64,000 nt of DNA from Vibrio gelatinilyticus (GTDB taxonomy: Bacteria; Pseudomonadota; Gammaproteobacteria; Enterobacterales; Vibrionaceae): positions 248,001 through 312,000 of the forward strand of contig NZ_JAJNNZ010000003.1 of assembly GCF_022836845.1 (NCBI RefSeq), read 5' to 3'. Positions 1 to 7,758 of this stretch are shown piece by piece (position 1 is the first letter of the stretch; each line of letters begins with the position of its first letter). The notes under the pieces are model-generated. The model was not told the DNA's origin. It saw only the letters and a list, made by a program, of their open reading frames with translations, and ran no database searches. Both the position numbers and the translations under genes were made by a program.

Positions 1-2
1 AA

Positions 3-356
3 TCATGGCAGATGGGGTTGGTGTTGCCAGAGGAGTGTTTGTCTCGCTGCGTAGAAAAGCTTCATTTGCTACGACAAACCCATATAGCTTTAGGCAAGAA
101 CAAAGAGCGTATACTGCCCGTCGTCTATGTAGCGGCGGAGTTATCGGTTATACCAACAATCATGGAGGAGTTCATGGTAGTGCCGGTAAGCGAAGACTTT
201 CTCAGTCATGTTGGTGAGGGTGACTACCTAGTCGTTGATCCACTGGGTCAATTAGTCATGAGTTACCCTAATGAGCAAGAAGCAACATTGGCCGCACAAA
301 GTAAAGGGTTGCTTAGTGACTTACGTAAGTTACTAAAACTATCAAGGGTTGGTTAA
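3..356 (+). CDS. Cytochrome oxidase assembly protein, C-terminal part
   Basis: This reading frame is open to the left edge, so only the last 117 or so residues are visible and the true start lies outside the window. The tail has a 'VVDPLGQLVMSYP' strand followed by a basic 'LLSDLRKLLKLSRVG' end. That pattern is typical of the small thioredoxin-like, membrane-anchored proteins encoded just before ctaA in proteobacterial cytochrome c oxidase clusters. The gene ends 38 bp before ctaA and reads in the same direction, so it is probably in the same operon. A role in copper or haem delivery to cytochrome oxidase is inferred from neighbourhood. No CxxxC copper-binding motif falls in the visible part. 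Confidence 0.6.
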   Translation, partial: SWQMGLVLPEECLSRCVEKLHLLRQTHIALGKNKERILPVVYVAAELSVIPTIMEEFMVVPVSEDFLSHVGEGDYLVVDPLGQLVMSYPNEQEATLAAQSKGLLSDLRKLLKLSRVG

Positions 357-394
357 TTCAACAATCTCATAAAAGGGATTAGGATGAGCGCTGT

Positions 395-1477
395 ATGAAT
401 CTGAATGTATTGGTAAAACTGAGCTTATTATTAACAGTGATTGTGATTGCTTTGGGAGCTTATACGCGGCTTTCCGATGCGGGACTAGGGTGCCCAGATT
501 GGCCTGGTTGTTATGGCCATTTGACCGTGCCAACAAAAGCTGGTGATGTACAAGCGGCTAATGCGGCTTACCCAGAGAGAGCTGTCGAGGCAGATAAAGC
601 CTGGTTGGAAATGGTCCATCGCTACTTCGCAGGCACTCTTGGACTGTGTATTTTTGCCATTACCGCCTGGTCAATTAGGGCTAAGCGCAGTGCGGTTGGT
701 GTCAGACTACCCATTGCATTAAGTGTGGTTGTGGTATTTCAAGCAGCTTTGGGAATGTGGACTGTGACGTTAAAGCTCATGCCTTTGGTCGTTATGGCGC
801 ACCTACTGGGTGGTTTTACACTTCTTGCTCTGCTTAGTTTGTTTTATTTTCGTCTAAAGCCACAAAAAACCACAAGGCAATCAGTGCCGGGAAGTTTGAA
901 ATTGATGTCCCTTATCGCTTTTTGCGTTGTCGTTGTGCAAATTATGCTTGGCGGCTGGACATCGTCAAACTACGCCGCGGTCGTGTGCAGTTCGCTGCCT
1001 ATCTGTGAAGGGAACTGGCCAGCTTTTCTTGATTTCAAAAATGCGTTCTCACTACAACTTAATGGTTACGACTCCTACGAATTTGGTGTGCTGGAATACC
1101 CTGCAAGGATGACCATACATGTTACGCATCGAATCGGCGCTCTCATTACCTTTTGTGTAGTTGGTGCGCTGGCATTGAGGCTTTATCGAAGTGAATCAAG
1201 CGCATTATCAAAAGCAGCCGCCGTGCTTGCCGCTGTGCTGGTGGTGCAAGTGTGCTTAGGCATTGCCAATGTTGTATTGCTTTTGCCGCTTTCGATAGCA
1301 GTACTACACAACTTAGGCGCTGCTTCATTATTGATTTGTCTTACCTATATCAATTATCAGGTATGGACAGCACAGGTAGCTTCAACGTTGCCACACAAAA
1401 TTAGCCGTCAAAAAAATGGTAATAAACCTATTAACCAAATTAGAGTGAACCCAGAAGACAAGGAGTGTTCTTTATGA
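395..1477 (+). CDS. ctaA: Haem A synthase (COX15/CtaA family)
   Basis: The 360-residue protein is an integral membrane enzyme that oxidises the C8 methyl of haem O to give haem A for aa3-type cytochrome oxidases. It opens with a transmembrane helix running into '[19 protein letters not shown]', the signature loop of this family. Further family motifs are 'MVHRYFAG' near residue 75 and 'VTHRIGA' near residue 242, which carry haem-ligand histidines, plus about eight hydrophobic segments. A pair of cysteines in '[11 protein letters not shown]' matches the periplasmic loop of the second half. The stop overlaps the cyoE start as ATGA, so the two haem-modifying genes are translationally coupled. 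Length fits the family. Confidence 0.93.
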   Translation: MNLNVLVKLSLLLTVIVIALGAYTRLSDAGLGCPDWPGCYGHLTVPTKAGDVQAANAAYPERAVEADKAWLEMVHRYFAGTLGLCIFAITAWSIRAKRSAVGVRLPIALSVVVVFQAALGMWTVTLKLMPLVVMAHLLGGFTLLALLSLFYFRLKPQKTTRQSVPGSLKLMSLIAFCVVVVQIMLGGWTSSNYAAVVCSSLPICEGNWPAFLDFKNAFSLQLNGYDSYEFGVLEYPARMTIHVTHRIGALITFCVVGALALRLYRSESSALSKAAAVLAAVLVVQVCLGIANVVLLLPLSIAVLHNLGAASLLICLTYINYQVWTAQVASTLPHKISRQKNGNKPINQIRVNPEDKECSL

Positions 1478-2388
1478 GTAAGTCGACAGCCATGGTTGCC
1501 AGTAAAGTCACAGTTGTTGCTAAAAGACCCAACTGGCGGGTGTACTTAACACTCACAAAGCCAAAAGTCGTTGCACTTATGCTTTTAACTGCAGTCGTCG
1601 GGATGTGCCTCGCTGTACCAGGAACGCTTCCTGTATCAGAAACCATATTGGGCCTAATAGGTATTGGTTTGATGGCAGGATCTGCGGCGGCGTACAATCA
1701 CTTAATAGACAGACGAATTGATTCAATAATGGCAAGGACTCATAAGCGACCTTTGCCATCGGGTGAACTGAGTTCTGCTCGAGTCATGATCTTTGCAAGT
1801 GTTATAGGGGCAATGGGATTTGCTGTGCTGTTTTTAGCGGTGAACCCACTAACAGCTTGGCTTACTTTTGCGAGTCTACTTGGTTATGCCGTTGTGTATA
1901 CGATGTATTTAAAACGAGCAACGCCACAGAATATTGTTATCGCCGGAATTGCTGGGGCTATGCCTCCGCTATTAGGTTGGACGGCTGTAACTGGAGAAAT
2001 GCATTCTCACGCTTGGTTATTGGTGATGATTATTTTTATCTGGACGCCACCGCATTTCTGGGCTTTGGCAATACATCGTAAGGAAGATTACGCCAAAGCA
2101 GATATCCCCATGTTGCCAGTCACTCACGGGGAAGAGTACACCAAAACGTCAATATTGCTCTATACCATTCTATTGGCACTGGTTTGTTTAATGCCAGCCC
2201 TTGTGGGTATGACGGGGCTTATTTACTTGGCCAGCTCGACCTTGCTCAGTGGCGGATTTATTTACTATGCGTGTAAGTTAAAATTCTCTCCGGAGCCAAA
2301 TACAGCAATTGAGACGTTTAAGTTTTCTATCTATCAATTGATGCTGTTGTTTGTGGCATTGCTCGTTGATCACTATGTACCACTTTAG
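1474..2388 (+). CDS. cyoE: Protohaem IX farnesyltransferase (haem O synthase)
   Basis: This UbiA-family membrane prenyltransferase adds a farnesyl group to haem B to make haem O, the substrate of CtaA. The two aspartate-rich motifs are visible: '[19 protein letters not shown]' near residue 73 and '[15 protein letters not shown]' near residue 205. Many hydrophobic helices surround them. A GTG nine bases upstream would also open the frame, but ATG 1474 has AAGGAG at 1459-1464 at good spacing and makes a 304-residue protein of normal length. The ATGA overlap with ctaA implies co-translation. The name ctaB is equally used in oxidase operons. Confidence 0.93.
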   Translation: MSKSTAMVASKVTVVAKRPNWRVYLTLTKPKVVALMLLTAVVGMCLAVPGTLPVSETILGLIGIGLMAGSAAAYNHLIDRRIDSIMARTHKRPLPSGELSSARVMIFASVIGAMGFAVLFLAVNPLTAWLTFASLLGYAVVYTMYLKRATPQNIVIAGIAGAMPPLLGWTAVTGEMHSHAWLLVMIIFIWTPPHFWALAIHRKEDYAKADIPMLPVTHGEEYTKTSILLYTILLALVCLMPALVGMTGLIYLASSTLLSGGFIYYACKLKFSPEPNTAIETFKFSIYQLMLLFVALLVDHYVPL

Positions 2389-2488
2389 GTTTGTCTTGAG
2401 GGCAGCGAAGTCATAGTGATAAATGGCCAAGGCTTCGTTGTTCTACTTTGCGAAATGCCATTGATAATCAAAACATAGGACAATGTAA

Positions 2489-2740
2489 AAAAAACCACAA
2501 TTAACCAGATCTCAAAAGTTAACCCAGTTAGGTTGGCTATCACAAACAATAACAATCCCCTCTCTACTCAATGGAAAGGGTTATATCGGAAAGCGCTTGG
2601 AAATCAGCATACCACTTGTCGATATTAGTATGCTCAACCGTTCACACTCTCTTACCTATGACGAGCATCAACAATATCAAACGCTAACCTCAACAAAGTT
2701 AGAGAAAAAACTGTGGGTACAACCAAGTAAGTCATTTTGA
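2489..2740 (+). pseudogene. Open frame without start, possible gene remnant
   Basis: The frame stays open for about 83 codons from 2489 to a TGA at 2738-2740. It encodes a plausible mixed sequence with stretches such as 'GKRLEISIPLVDISMLNR' and 'HQQYQTLTSTKLEKKLWV'. No ATG or GTG lies before the internal methionine near 2630, and there is no ribosome binding site. Its end overlaps the best NorR-like palindrome. I do not recognise the family. It may be the 3' relic of a lost gene or a chance open frame. Confidence 0.25.
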
Positions 2741-2785
2741 CTTCAATGTGTGTTTTTGTTTTCTTAGTAAGGATGTCCATATGAC
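2713..2785 (+). promoter_or_regulatory. Candidate NorR enhancer sites upstream of hcp
   Basis: Three sequences match the NorR core GT-N7-AC: GTGGGTACAAC at 2713-2723, GTCATTTTGAC at 2731-2741 and GTCCATATGAC at 2775-2785. The middle one sits in a perfect palindrome, AAGTCATTTTGACTT at 2729-2743. They lie 60-130 bp upstream of a sigma54 promoter, the expected position for an enhancer-binding protein. NorR is the NO-sensing sigma54 activator, and hcp is a known nitrosative-stress gene. No norR gene is in the window, so the assignment is inference. Confidence 0.55.
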
Positions 2786-2839
2786 TCATTGTTGAGGCTC
2801 TAATCTATGTGTTTTCTTTTATTTCAATGGTTTAAAAAC

Positions 2840-2856
2840 TTGGCACGAGCCGTGCT
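2840..2856 (+). promoter_or_regulatory. Sigma54 (-24/-12) promoter of hcp
   Basis: TTGGCACGAGCCGTGCT has the -24 GG at 2842-2843 and the -12 GC at 2854-2855, exactly the sigma54 spacing, with a full TGGCAC block. Transcription would begin near 2867, giving a leader of about 60 bases before hcp. Confidence 0.7.
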
Positions 2857-2928
2857 ATAGCTGAGGAGGAATAATGAGCCTGGCTATAAACCAAGGCATA
2901 AATAAAATTACACTGGAGTTGCTATATT

Positions 2929-4590
2929 ATGTTCTGTATTCAATGCGAACAAACGATTCAAACACCTGTCTCTAAGGGCTGTTCGTATACTCAAGGTATG
3001 TGTGGTAAAACATCTGAGGTTTCTGATCTTCAAGATGTACTGGTTTATGCGCTTCAAGGCGTTTCTTTTTGGGCTGAACAGGGTCGTCAGTTAGACATCA
3101 TTGATAGTGAAATCGATCAGTGGGCACCAAAAGCATTTTTTGCCACGTTAACCAATGTGAACTTCGACCCTGAAAGAATCATTGAATTTGCACAAACGGC
3201 GGCTCGTTTCAAAAACAGATTAGAGCAACAAGTTAAGGCTGCAGCCCTACTCAAGGGAATTGAATTACCGGCACTTTCACCTGCTGCCCAGTTTACACTT
3301 CCAGAAGGTAAAGAAGCATTGTTAGCTTTTGCTCCAACGGCGGCTGTTAACCGTGGACACGACGTTGTGAACGAAGACATTATTGGTCTTCGTTTACTTT
3401 GTCTATACGGACTAAAGGGTGCAGCAGCTTATCTAGAGCACGCTCGTGTACTGTCTCAAACCAACGACGAAGTCTATGGTGAATACCATCAGATCATGTC
3501 ATGGCTTGGCACAGATTCAACGGATATAGACGCACTATTTAATACCTCTATGCAAATTGGTTTAATGAACTACCGCATTATGGAGATGCTTGATAAGGGT
3601 GAAACCGATACATTCGGACATCCAACACCAACGTCGGTCAATGTTAAGACATCGCAAGGCAAGTGTATCTTGGTGTCTGGGCACGACTTACATGACCTAG
3701 AGAAAATCCTGCAGCAAACACAAGGCAAAGGCATAAATGTTTATACCAATGGTGAAATGTTACCTGCGCATGCTTACCCTGAGCTGAGTAAATATCCTCA
3801 CCTAAAAGGTAACTACGGTAGTGCTTGGCAAAACCAACAAAAAGAATTCGCTAACTTCCCTGGCGCGATTGTCATGACGTCGAACTGTCTCCTAAACCCT
3901 GATGTTGGTCAGTATGCCGATCGTTTATTTACACGAAGCATTGTTGGCTGGCCGGGTGTTGCTCATATTGAGGGTGATGATTTTTCTCAGGTGATTGATT
4001 GCTCTCTGTCACTAGAAGGCTTTAAGCATGACGAAATTGAACAACTGATTACTGTAGGATTTGGCCGAAATGCACTCATGGAGGCCGCACCTGCAGTCGT
4101 TGAACAAGTAAAAGCGGGCGCTATCAAGCACTTTTTCCTAGTCGGTGGTTGTGATGGTGACAAGGCCGAGCGAAGCTACTACACGGATTTCACCGCTCAA
4201 GCGCCACAAGATAGCCTTATCTTGACGTTGGCCTGTGGTAAGTTCCGATTCAACAAAAATCAGTTTGGTGACATTAACGGTATTCCGCGTCTACTTGACG
4301 TTGGCCAATGTAACGACGCGTATTCAGCAATTCAATTGGCCTTAGCATTAGCCAAAGAGTTTGACTGTGATATCAATGAACTACCTTTAACTCTAGTACT
4401 TTCCTGGTTTGAGCAGAAAGCCATTGTAATTCTATTAACTTTGTTTGCTCTTGGGGTGAAGGGGATCTATACAGGCCCAACGGCGCCAGCATTCTTGACC
4501 GATAACCTATTAGCTATTTTGCAAGAAAAGTTCGACATGAGAAGTATTTCTAACGTTGAAGACGACCTAAAAACAATACTAGCTGCGTAA
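2929..4590 (+). CDS. hcp: Hydroxylamine reductase / hybrid cluster protein
   Basis: This 553-residue cytoplasmic iron-sulfur enzyme carries an N-terminal 4Fe-4S site and the hybrid 4Fe-2S-2O cluster. It acts in nitrosative stress as an NO or hydroxylamine reductase and has been linked to protein S-nitrosylation. The N-terminal cysteines are at residues 3, 6, 18 and 25 (C-x2-C-x11-C-x6-C), the spacing of the enterobacterial class. Downstream motifs '[12 protein letters not shown]', 'MTSNCLLNP', '[18 protein letters not shown]' and 'ACGKFRFNK' supply the hybrid-cluster ligands. ATG 2929 follows TGGAG at 2914-2918. It is followed by an intercistronic terminator and then by its reductase partner hcr. 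A sigma54 promoter with NorR-like sites precedes it. Confidence 0.96.
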   Translation: MFCIQCEQTIQTPVSKGCSYTQGMCGKTSEVSDLQDVLVYALQGVSFWAEQGRQLDIIDSEIDQWAPKAFFATLTNVNFDPERIIEFAQTAARFKNRLEQQVKAAALLKGIELPALSPAAQFTLPEGKEALLAFAPTAAVNRGHDVVNEDIIGLRLLCLYGLKGAAAYLEHARVLSQTNDEVYGEYHQIMSWLGTDSTDIDALFNTSMQIGLMNYRIMEMLDKGETDTFGHPTPTSVNVKTSQGKCILVSGHDLHDLEKILQQTQGKGINVYTNGEMLPAHAYPELSKYPHLKGNYGSAWQNQQKEFANFPGAIVMTSNCLLNPDVGQYADRLFTRSIVGWPGVAHIEGDDFSQVIDCSLSLEGFKHDEIEQLITVGFGRNALMEAAPAVVEQVKAGAIKHFFLVGGCDGDKAERSYYTDFTAQAPQDSLILTLACGKFRFNKNQFGDINGIPRLLDVGQCNDAYSAIQLALALAKEFDCDINELPLTLVLSWFEQKAIVILLTLFALGVKGIYTGPTAPAFLTDNLLAILQEKFDMRSISNVEDDLKTILAA

Positions 4591-4605
4591 TGAACTGAAC
4601 ACCAA

Positions 4606-4635
4606 CGCCCTACGAAAGGTAGGGCGCTTTTCTTA
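4606..4635 (+). terminator. Terminator between hcp and hcr
   Basis: CGCCCTAC and GTAGGGCG form a perfect 8-bp stem with a GAAAG loop, followed by TTTTCTTATT. It lies only 15 bp after hcp and just before hcr, so it may reduce hcr expression relative to hcp. Confidence 0.8.
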
Positions 4636-4652
4636 TTCTAGGGAGATCACTA

Positions 4653-5681
4653 ATGCCTTGGGCTAGTAATACTTCAATATCTTTAATTTGTTCAAAAAAA
4701 TGGTTCGAAACTCCTGATGCCGTTAGCTTCGAGCTAGAGGCAATCAATGACGATAACTCTTTCGATTTTAAACCGGGACAGTTTACTTCTTTGGGCTTCT
4801 CGATCGATGCTGAAAAGCACTATAGAGCGTACTCCATTAGCTCTACGCCCAATCAGTCCAAGCTTCAGTTTACCGTTAAACGAGTTCCCGGAGGACTTGT
4901 ATCGAACCATATCGTTGAGGACCTGAGCGTAGGCGATGCCCTCGAAGTAATGGAGCCTATGGGGGCATTCAATAGTGTTGAATGTCTACCGAAAAGTAAG
5001 GTACTGATGATCAGTGCAGGTTGTGGTGTGACGCCAATTATGTCGATGGTTGGTGATTGGCTTGAAAGTAGGAAAGACATTGATATCGAATTTTTACACT
5101 TCGCTAAAGAGAAACAGCAGGTTATCTACTTTGACAAGCTTGAAGGCTTAGACGAGCAACATGCAAACTTTAACCTCAAGTTGGTGTTAGAGAATAATGT
5201 TGGTACTGACTATCCTCAGGGGTTGTTCGACATCGACAAGCTTAACGCAGCGTGCCCAGACTTTCTTGAGCGTACGGTCTACCTTTGTGGGCCTGTAGGC
5301 TTTATGGAAGTGGTCAGAATTAGTTTAGATGAGTGTGGTTTCGATATGGATCAATTCCATCAAGAAAGTTTTACTCCAACCTCTGCTAATGACGACAAAC
5401 TCGATTCCAACATGGGGCTGGCGACTGTATCCGTTGCTGACTTTGGTGTCGAATTGCAAGTAGACAAAGGCAGTTTGTTGCTTGATGCTTTAGAGCAAGG
5501 TGGTGTGCCAGTCATCGCAGCATGCCGAAGTGGTATCTGTGGCTCATGCAAGTGCCGAGTGAAAGTGGGGCAGGTTGAGTCAACGAGTTATGAAACACTC
5601 TCTGAGCAAGATCGAGCAGAAGGATTTGTGCTGGCGTGTTCTAGTAAAGTGACAGGTGATGTCGAAGTGGGCTTGAATTAA
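4653..5681 (+). CDS. hcr: NADH oxidoreductase, Hcp partner
   Basis: The 342-residue flavoprotein passes electrons from NADH to Hcp. The order of domains is FAD-binding ('HYRAYSISSTPN', RAYS at residues 58-61), NAD-binding ('ISAGCGVTPIMSM' and 'YLCGPVGFM') and a C-terminal plant-type 2Fe-2S ferredoxin with 'CRSGICGSCKCRV' and a last 'LACSS' cysteine. This is the Hcr arrangement. It sits 62 bp after hcp on the same strand with a terminator between them. ATG 4653 follows AGGGAG. Other ferredoxin reductases share the fold, but the hcp neighbour makes Hcr the best call. Confidence 0.93.
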   Translation: MPWASNTSISLICSKKWFETPDAVSFELEAINDDNSFDFKPGQFTSLGFSIDAEKHYRAYSISSTPNQSKLQFTVKRVPGGLVSNHIVEDLSVGDALEVMEPMGAFNSVECLPKSKVLMISAGCGVTPIMSMVGDWLESRKDIDIEFLHFAKEKQQVIYFDKLEGLDEQHANFNLKLVLENNVGTDYPQGLFDIDKLNAACPDFLERTVYLCGPVGFMEVVRISLDECGFDMDQFHQESFTPTSANDDKLDSNMGLATVSVADFGVELQVDKGSLLLDALEQGGVPVIAACRSGICGSCKCRVKVGQVESTSYETLSEQDRAEGFVLACSSKVTGDVEVGLN

Positions 5682-5701
5682 TTTCTCCGCCTACTTTGGT
5701 T

Positions 5702-5733
5702 GTTAAGTCGGTACTCTCTGGTACCTGCTTAAC
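5702..5733 (+). terminator. Weak hairpin after hcr
   Basis: GTTAAG at 5702-5707 pairs with CTTAAC at 5728-5733, and GGTAC at 5710-5714 pairs with GTACC at 5721-5725, with a small internal mismatch. The following TCTGCCTTGCTCTT is only moderately T-rich, so termination is uncertain. Confidence 0.35.
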
Positions 5734-5834
5734 TCTGCCTTGCTCTTCCTATCTCCACTAAATCGCGATGCAAAAATAAGTCTATAATCTATAATCAATG
5801 ATTAATGACCTTTGATATCGTTGTGGGATTGACT

Positions 5835-6539
5835 ATGCACCCTCTCTATATTTTTTCTGCAATTTCATTCATATTGTCCTGTGCAGGCTGCCAATATCCA
5901 AATTCTAATAGTCTGGAAGAACACGGTAATAAGAAGTCACCGACTTCCTACAATGAAGAAAATGCCACTCTGCTCGTGAAAAACGTTATTCTAGCGAGAG
6001 AAAAAATAGAGCCGAATGAGAAAATGCTCTCTTTTAAGGTTGGTAGCGCAGATCTTAATAATGACGGTCACTTAGAACTACTAATATTAATGCAAACCCC
6101 ATATTTTTGTGGAACGGGTGGGTGCAGTACGTACCTGTTTGATGACAGCGGTAGTCTATTACATACCATGACGGTGACCAAGGAACCGATTCTATTATCC
6201 AGAAGAGAAAATGAGGGTTGGAAAACATTTTATGTGTGGAGTGCTGGTAAGCTAAGAGAAATGGTGTTTGAAAATGGAAGCTACCCAAGCAACCCGTTAC
6301 TAGAGAAGGGTTACAACCGAAATGCCGAACTTAAGGCTGCACGTTACGCCGTTAAAACCTCTGAAATCTATCAACAAGATGGCTACGAGTTAGAGTTTGT
6401 TCAACCAAGCGAACTACTGCAAGATGTTCATCAATATCAGTTTTCTTTTCGACATTATGGCGATCCATTGTCCCTGTATATCATGACCGTGGATATGGTG
6501 ACTGGCTCTAGACAAATAGAGAACAGAGCCACCGATTAA
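5835..6539 (+). CDS. Putative lipoprotein of unknown function
   Basis: From ATG 5835 the product has 234 residues and begins with a short hydrophobic signal ending in 'FILSCAGC', which offers two possible lipobox cysteines. An earlier ATG at 5805 would add ten residues that do not look like a signal n-region, and neither start has a strong ribosome binding site. The mature part contains 'GSADLNNDGHLELLILM', a D-x-N-x-D-G calcium-loop-like motif seen in VCBS and FG-GAP proteins, and a 'CGTGGCSTYLF' segment with two cysteines. No operon partner is obvious. I do not recognise a specific family. Confidence 0.65.
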   Translation: MHPLYIFSAISFILSCAGCQYPNSNSLEEHGNKKSPTSYNEENATLLVKNVILAREKIEPNEKMLSFKVGSADLNNDGHLELLILMQTPYFCGTGGCSTYLFDDSGSLLHTMTVTKEPILLSRRENEGWKTFYVWSAGKLREMVFENGSYPSNPLLEKGYNRNAELKAARYAVKTSEIYQQDGYELEFVQPSELLQDVHQYQFSFRHYGDPLSLYIMTVDMVTGSRQIENRATD

Positions 6540-6657
6540 ATCGAAGCCCTGAATATTACTTTTCTTTAAGTCTCAAAAATGAAGCGTTCTATCCCATAGG
6601 CGCTAGTTACTTTGTACTAGACTCTAAAGGTAACAATAAAGTTGCAGGGAGCGCTTT

Positions 6658-7758
6658 GTGAATATTACCTCACTACGGTTGTCAACCAATAGAGTTAACG
6701 ATTTCAACCCTCTTAACCCTCTACGTCGAGTATTGAGGTTCATTTCTCTCTTCTGCTTCGCTTATTCATTTCCAGCTTATAGTTATTCCGTCGTCAATTT
6801 GTATAACTGGGAAGCGTATTTGTCAGAGCGTACAGTCAATAGCGTCAAAAAAGATCTTGGCATTGAAATAAGAGAGCGTTACTTCTCTGATGAGTCGGCA
6901 CGGGACCAGTTATTACTGACAGAGCGGAGAAAGTCATTTGATCTTGTTGTCATAGAAAGCGTAGCTTTGAATTTGCTGGCTGAGCAAGGTGTACTGTATG
7001 AACTGTCCTCAATACGTGAAGACGTCGGACACCACTACGAAAGTCGCTGGCTGTCTGCTTGCGGAAATTACGGCATTCCATACGCGTGGGGCACGACCGG
7101 AATTCTTTATCGGAAATCATCTTTCGACCAGCCAATAACGTCTTGGAAGGCAATTTTGGTACCCGATGCGTCTTTCAAGAACAAGGTGTCAATGTATTAT
7201 GACTCGGTCGATTTGATCGCGACCGCGCTTATTTATCTTGGTCTTAATCCCTTTACCAGTGACAAAGCTGAATTAAAAAGAGCATACACTATTTTGCTTG
7301 AGAAAAAGGGTTACTTAAAGTCACAAGATTACGTGATTGAACACTTTGATGATCCAAGCTTTATCCGTTCTCTTGATCTTGCATATGGTTATTCAGGTGA
7401 TGCATACGCATTAAATGAATTAGAAGACGCGGATACATGGGATTATGTTGTGCCCAAAGAAGGATCGACGATTTGGCTTGAATGTTTGGTAATACCCGAG
7501 CAAGAAGAAATATCAAAAGATGCCTTGAAAGTGATCAAATATCTATCTCAACCGGCTAATGCAGCTATTAATAGTGAAGACGCTTGGTTTGCGACTCCAA
7601 TTCCTAAGGCGAAAGCGCTTGCTTCAAAAGAGTATTCAGGTGATGAGCAGCTATTTCCACCAAAGGAAGTCATAGACCGAAGTTATTTGTATCAACGTAT
7701 TGACCCGGAGGGGAATCGCTTCAGAGAGCAAATACTTAATAGGTTAAGAGACAAATGA
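6658..7758 (+). CDS. NspS-like periplasmic polyamine-binding sensor protein
   Basis: The 366-residue protein resembles PotD/NspS-type spermidine-binding proteins: a signal segment ('RVLRFISLFCFAYSFPAYS'), then 'VVNLYNWEAYLS', 'FDLVVIES', 'YGIPYAWGTTGILYRKSSF' and 'GYSGDAYAL'. These are hallmark positions of the family around the ligand cleft. GTG 6658 is chosen because AGGGAG ends seven bases upstream. It ends with an ATGA overlap on a GGDEF-EAL gene, the NspS-MbaA arrangement in which the binding protein reports norspermidine or spermidine to a membrane c-di-GMP enzyme rather than feeding a transporter. No permease or ATPase is nearby, which supports a sensor role. The ligand is not proven. 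Confidence 0.8.
   Translation: MNITSLRLSTNRVNDFNPLNPLRRVLRFISLFCFAYSFPAYSYSVVNLYNWEAYLSERTVNSVKKDLGIEIRERYFSDESARDQLLLTERRKSFDLVVIESVALNLLAEQGVLYELSSIREDVGHHYESRWLSACGNYGIPYAWGTTGILYRKSSFDQPITSWKAILVPDASFKNKVSMYYDSVDLIATALIYLGLNPFTSDKAELKRAYTILLEKKGYLKSQDYVIEHFDDPSFIRSLDLAYGYSGDAYALNELEDADTWDYVVPKEGSTIWLECLVIPEQEEISKDALKVIKYLSQPANAAINSEDAWFATPIPKAKALASKEYSGDEQLFPPKEVIDRSYLYQRIDPEGNRFREQILNRLRDK

Larger units (their letters stand above)
2389..2928. other. Long intergenic region before hcp
   Basis: This 540-bp gap holds the hcp control region in its right half (candidate NorR sites and a sigma54 promoter, listed separately). An inverted repeat AGCATAC/GTATGCT lies at 2606-2634. The left half contains a long open frame without a good start codon, listed separately as a possible remnant. 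I see no convincing terminator after cyoE. Confidence 0.5.

Noticed and set aside
2591..2602. GGAAAGCGCTTGG resembling the LacI-type operator
   Set aside because: One arm is imperfect, it lies far from any sugar gene, and it falls in the possible gene remnant.
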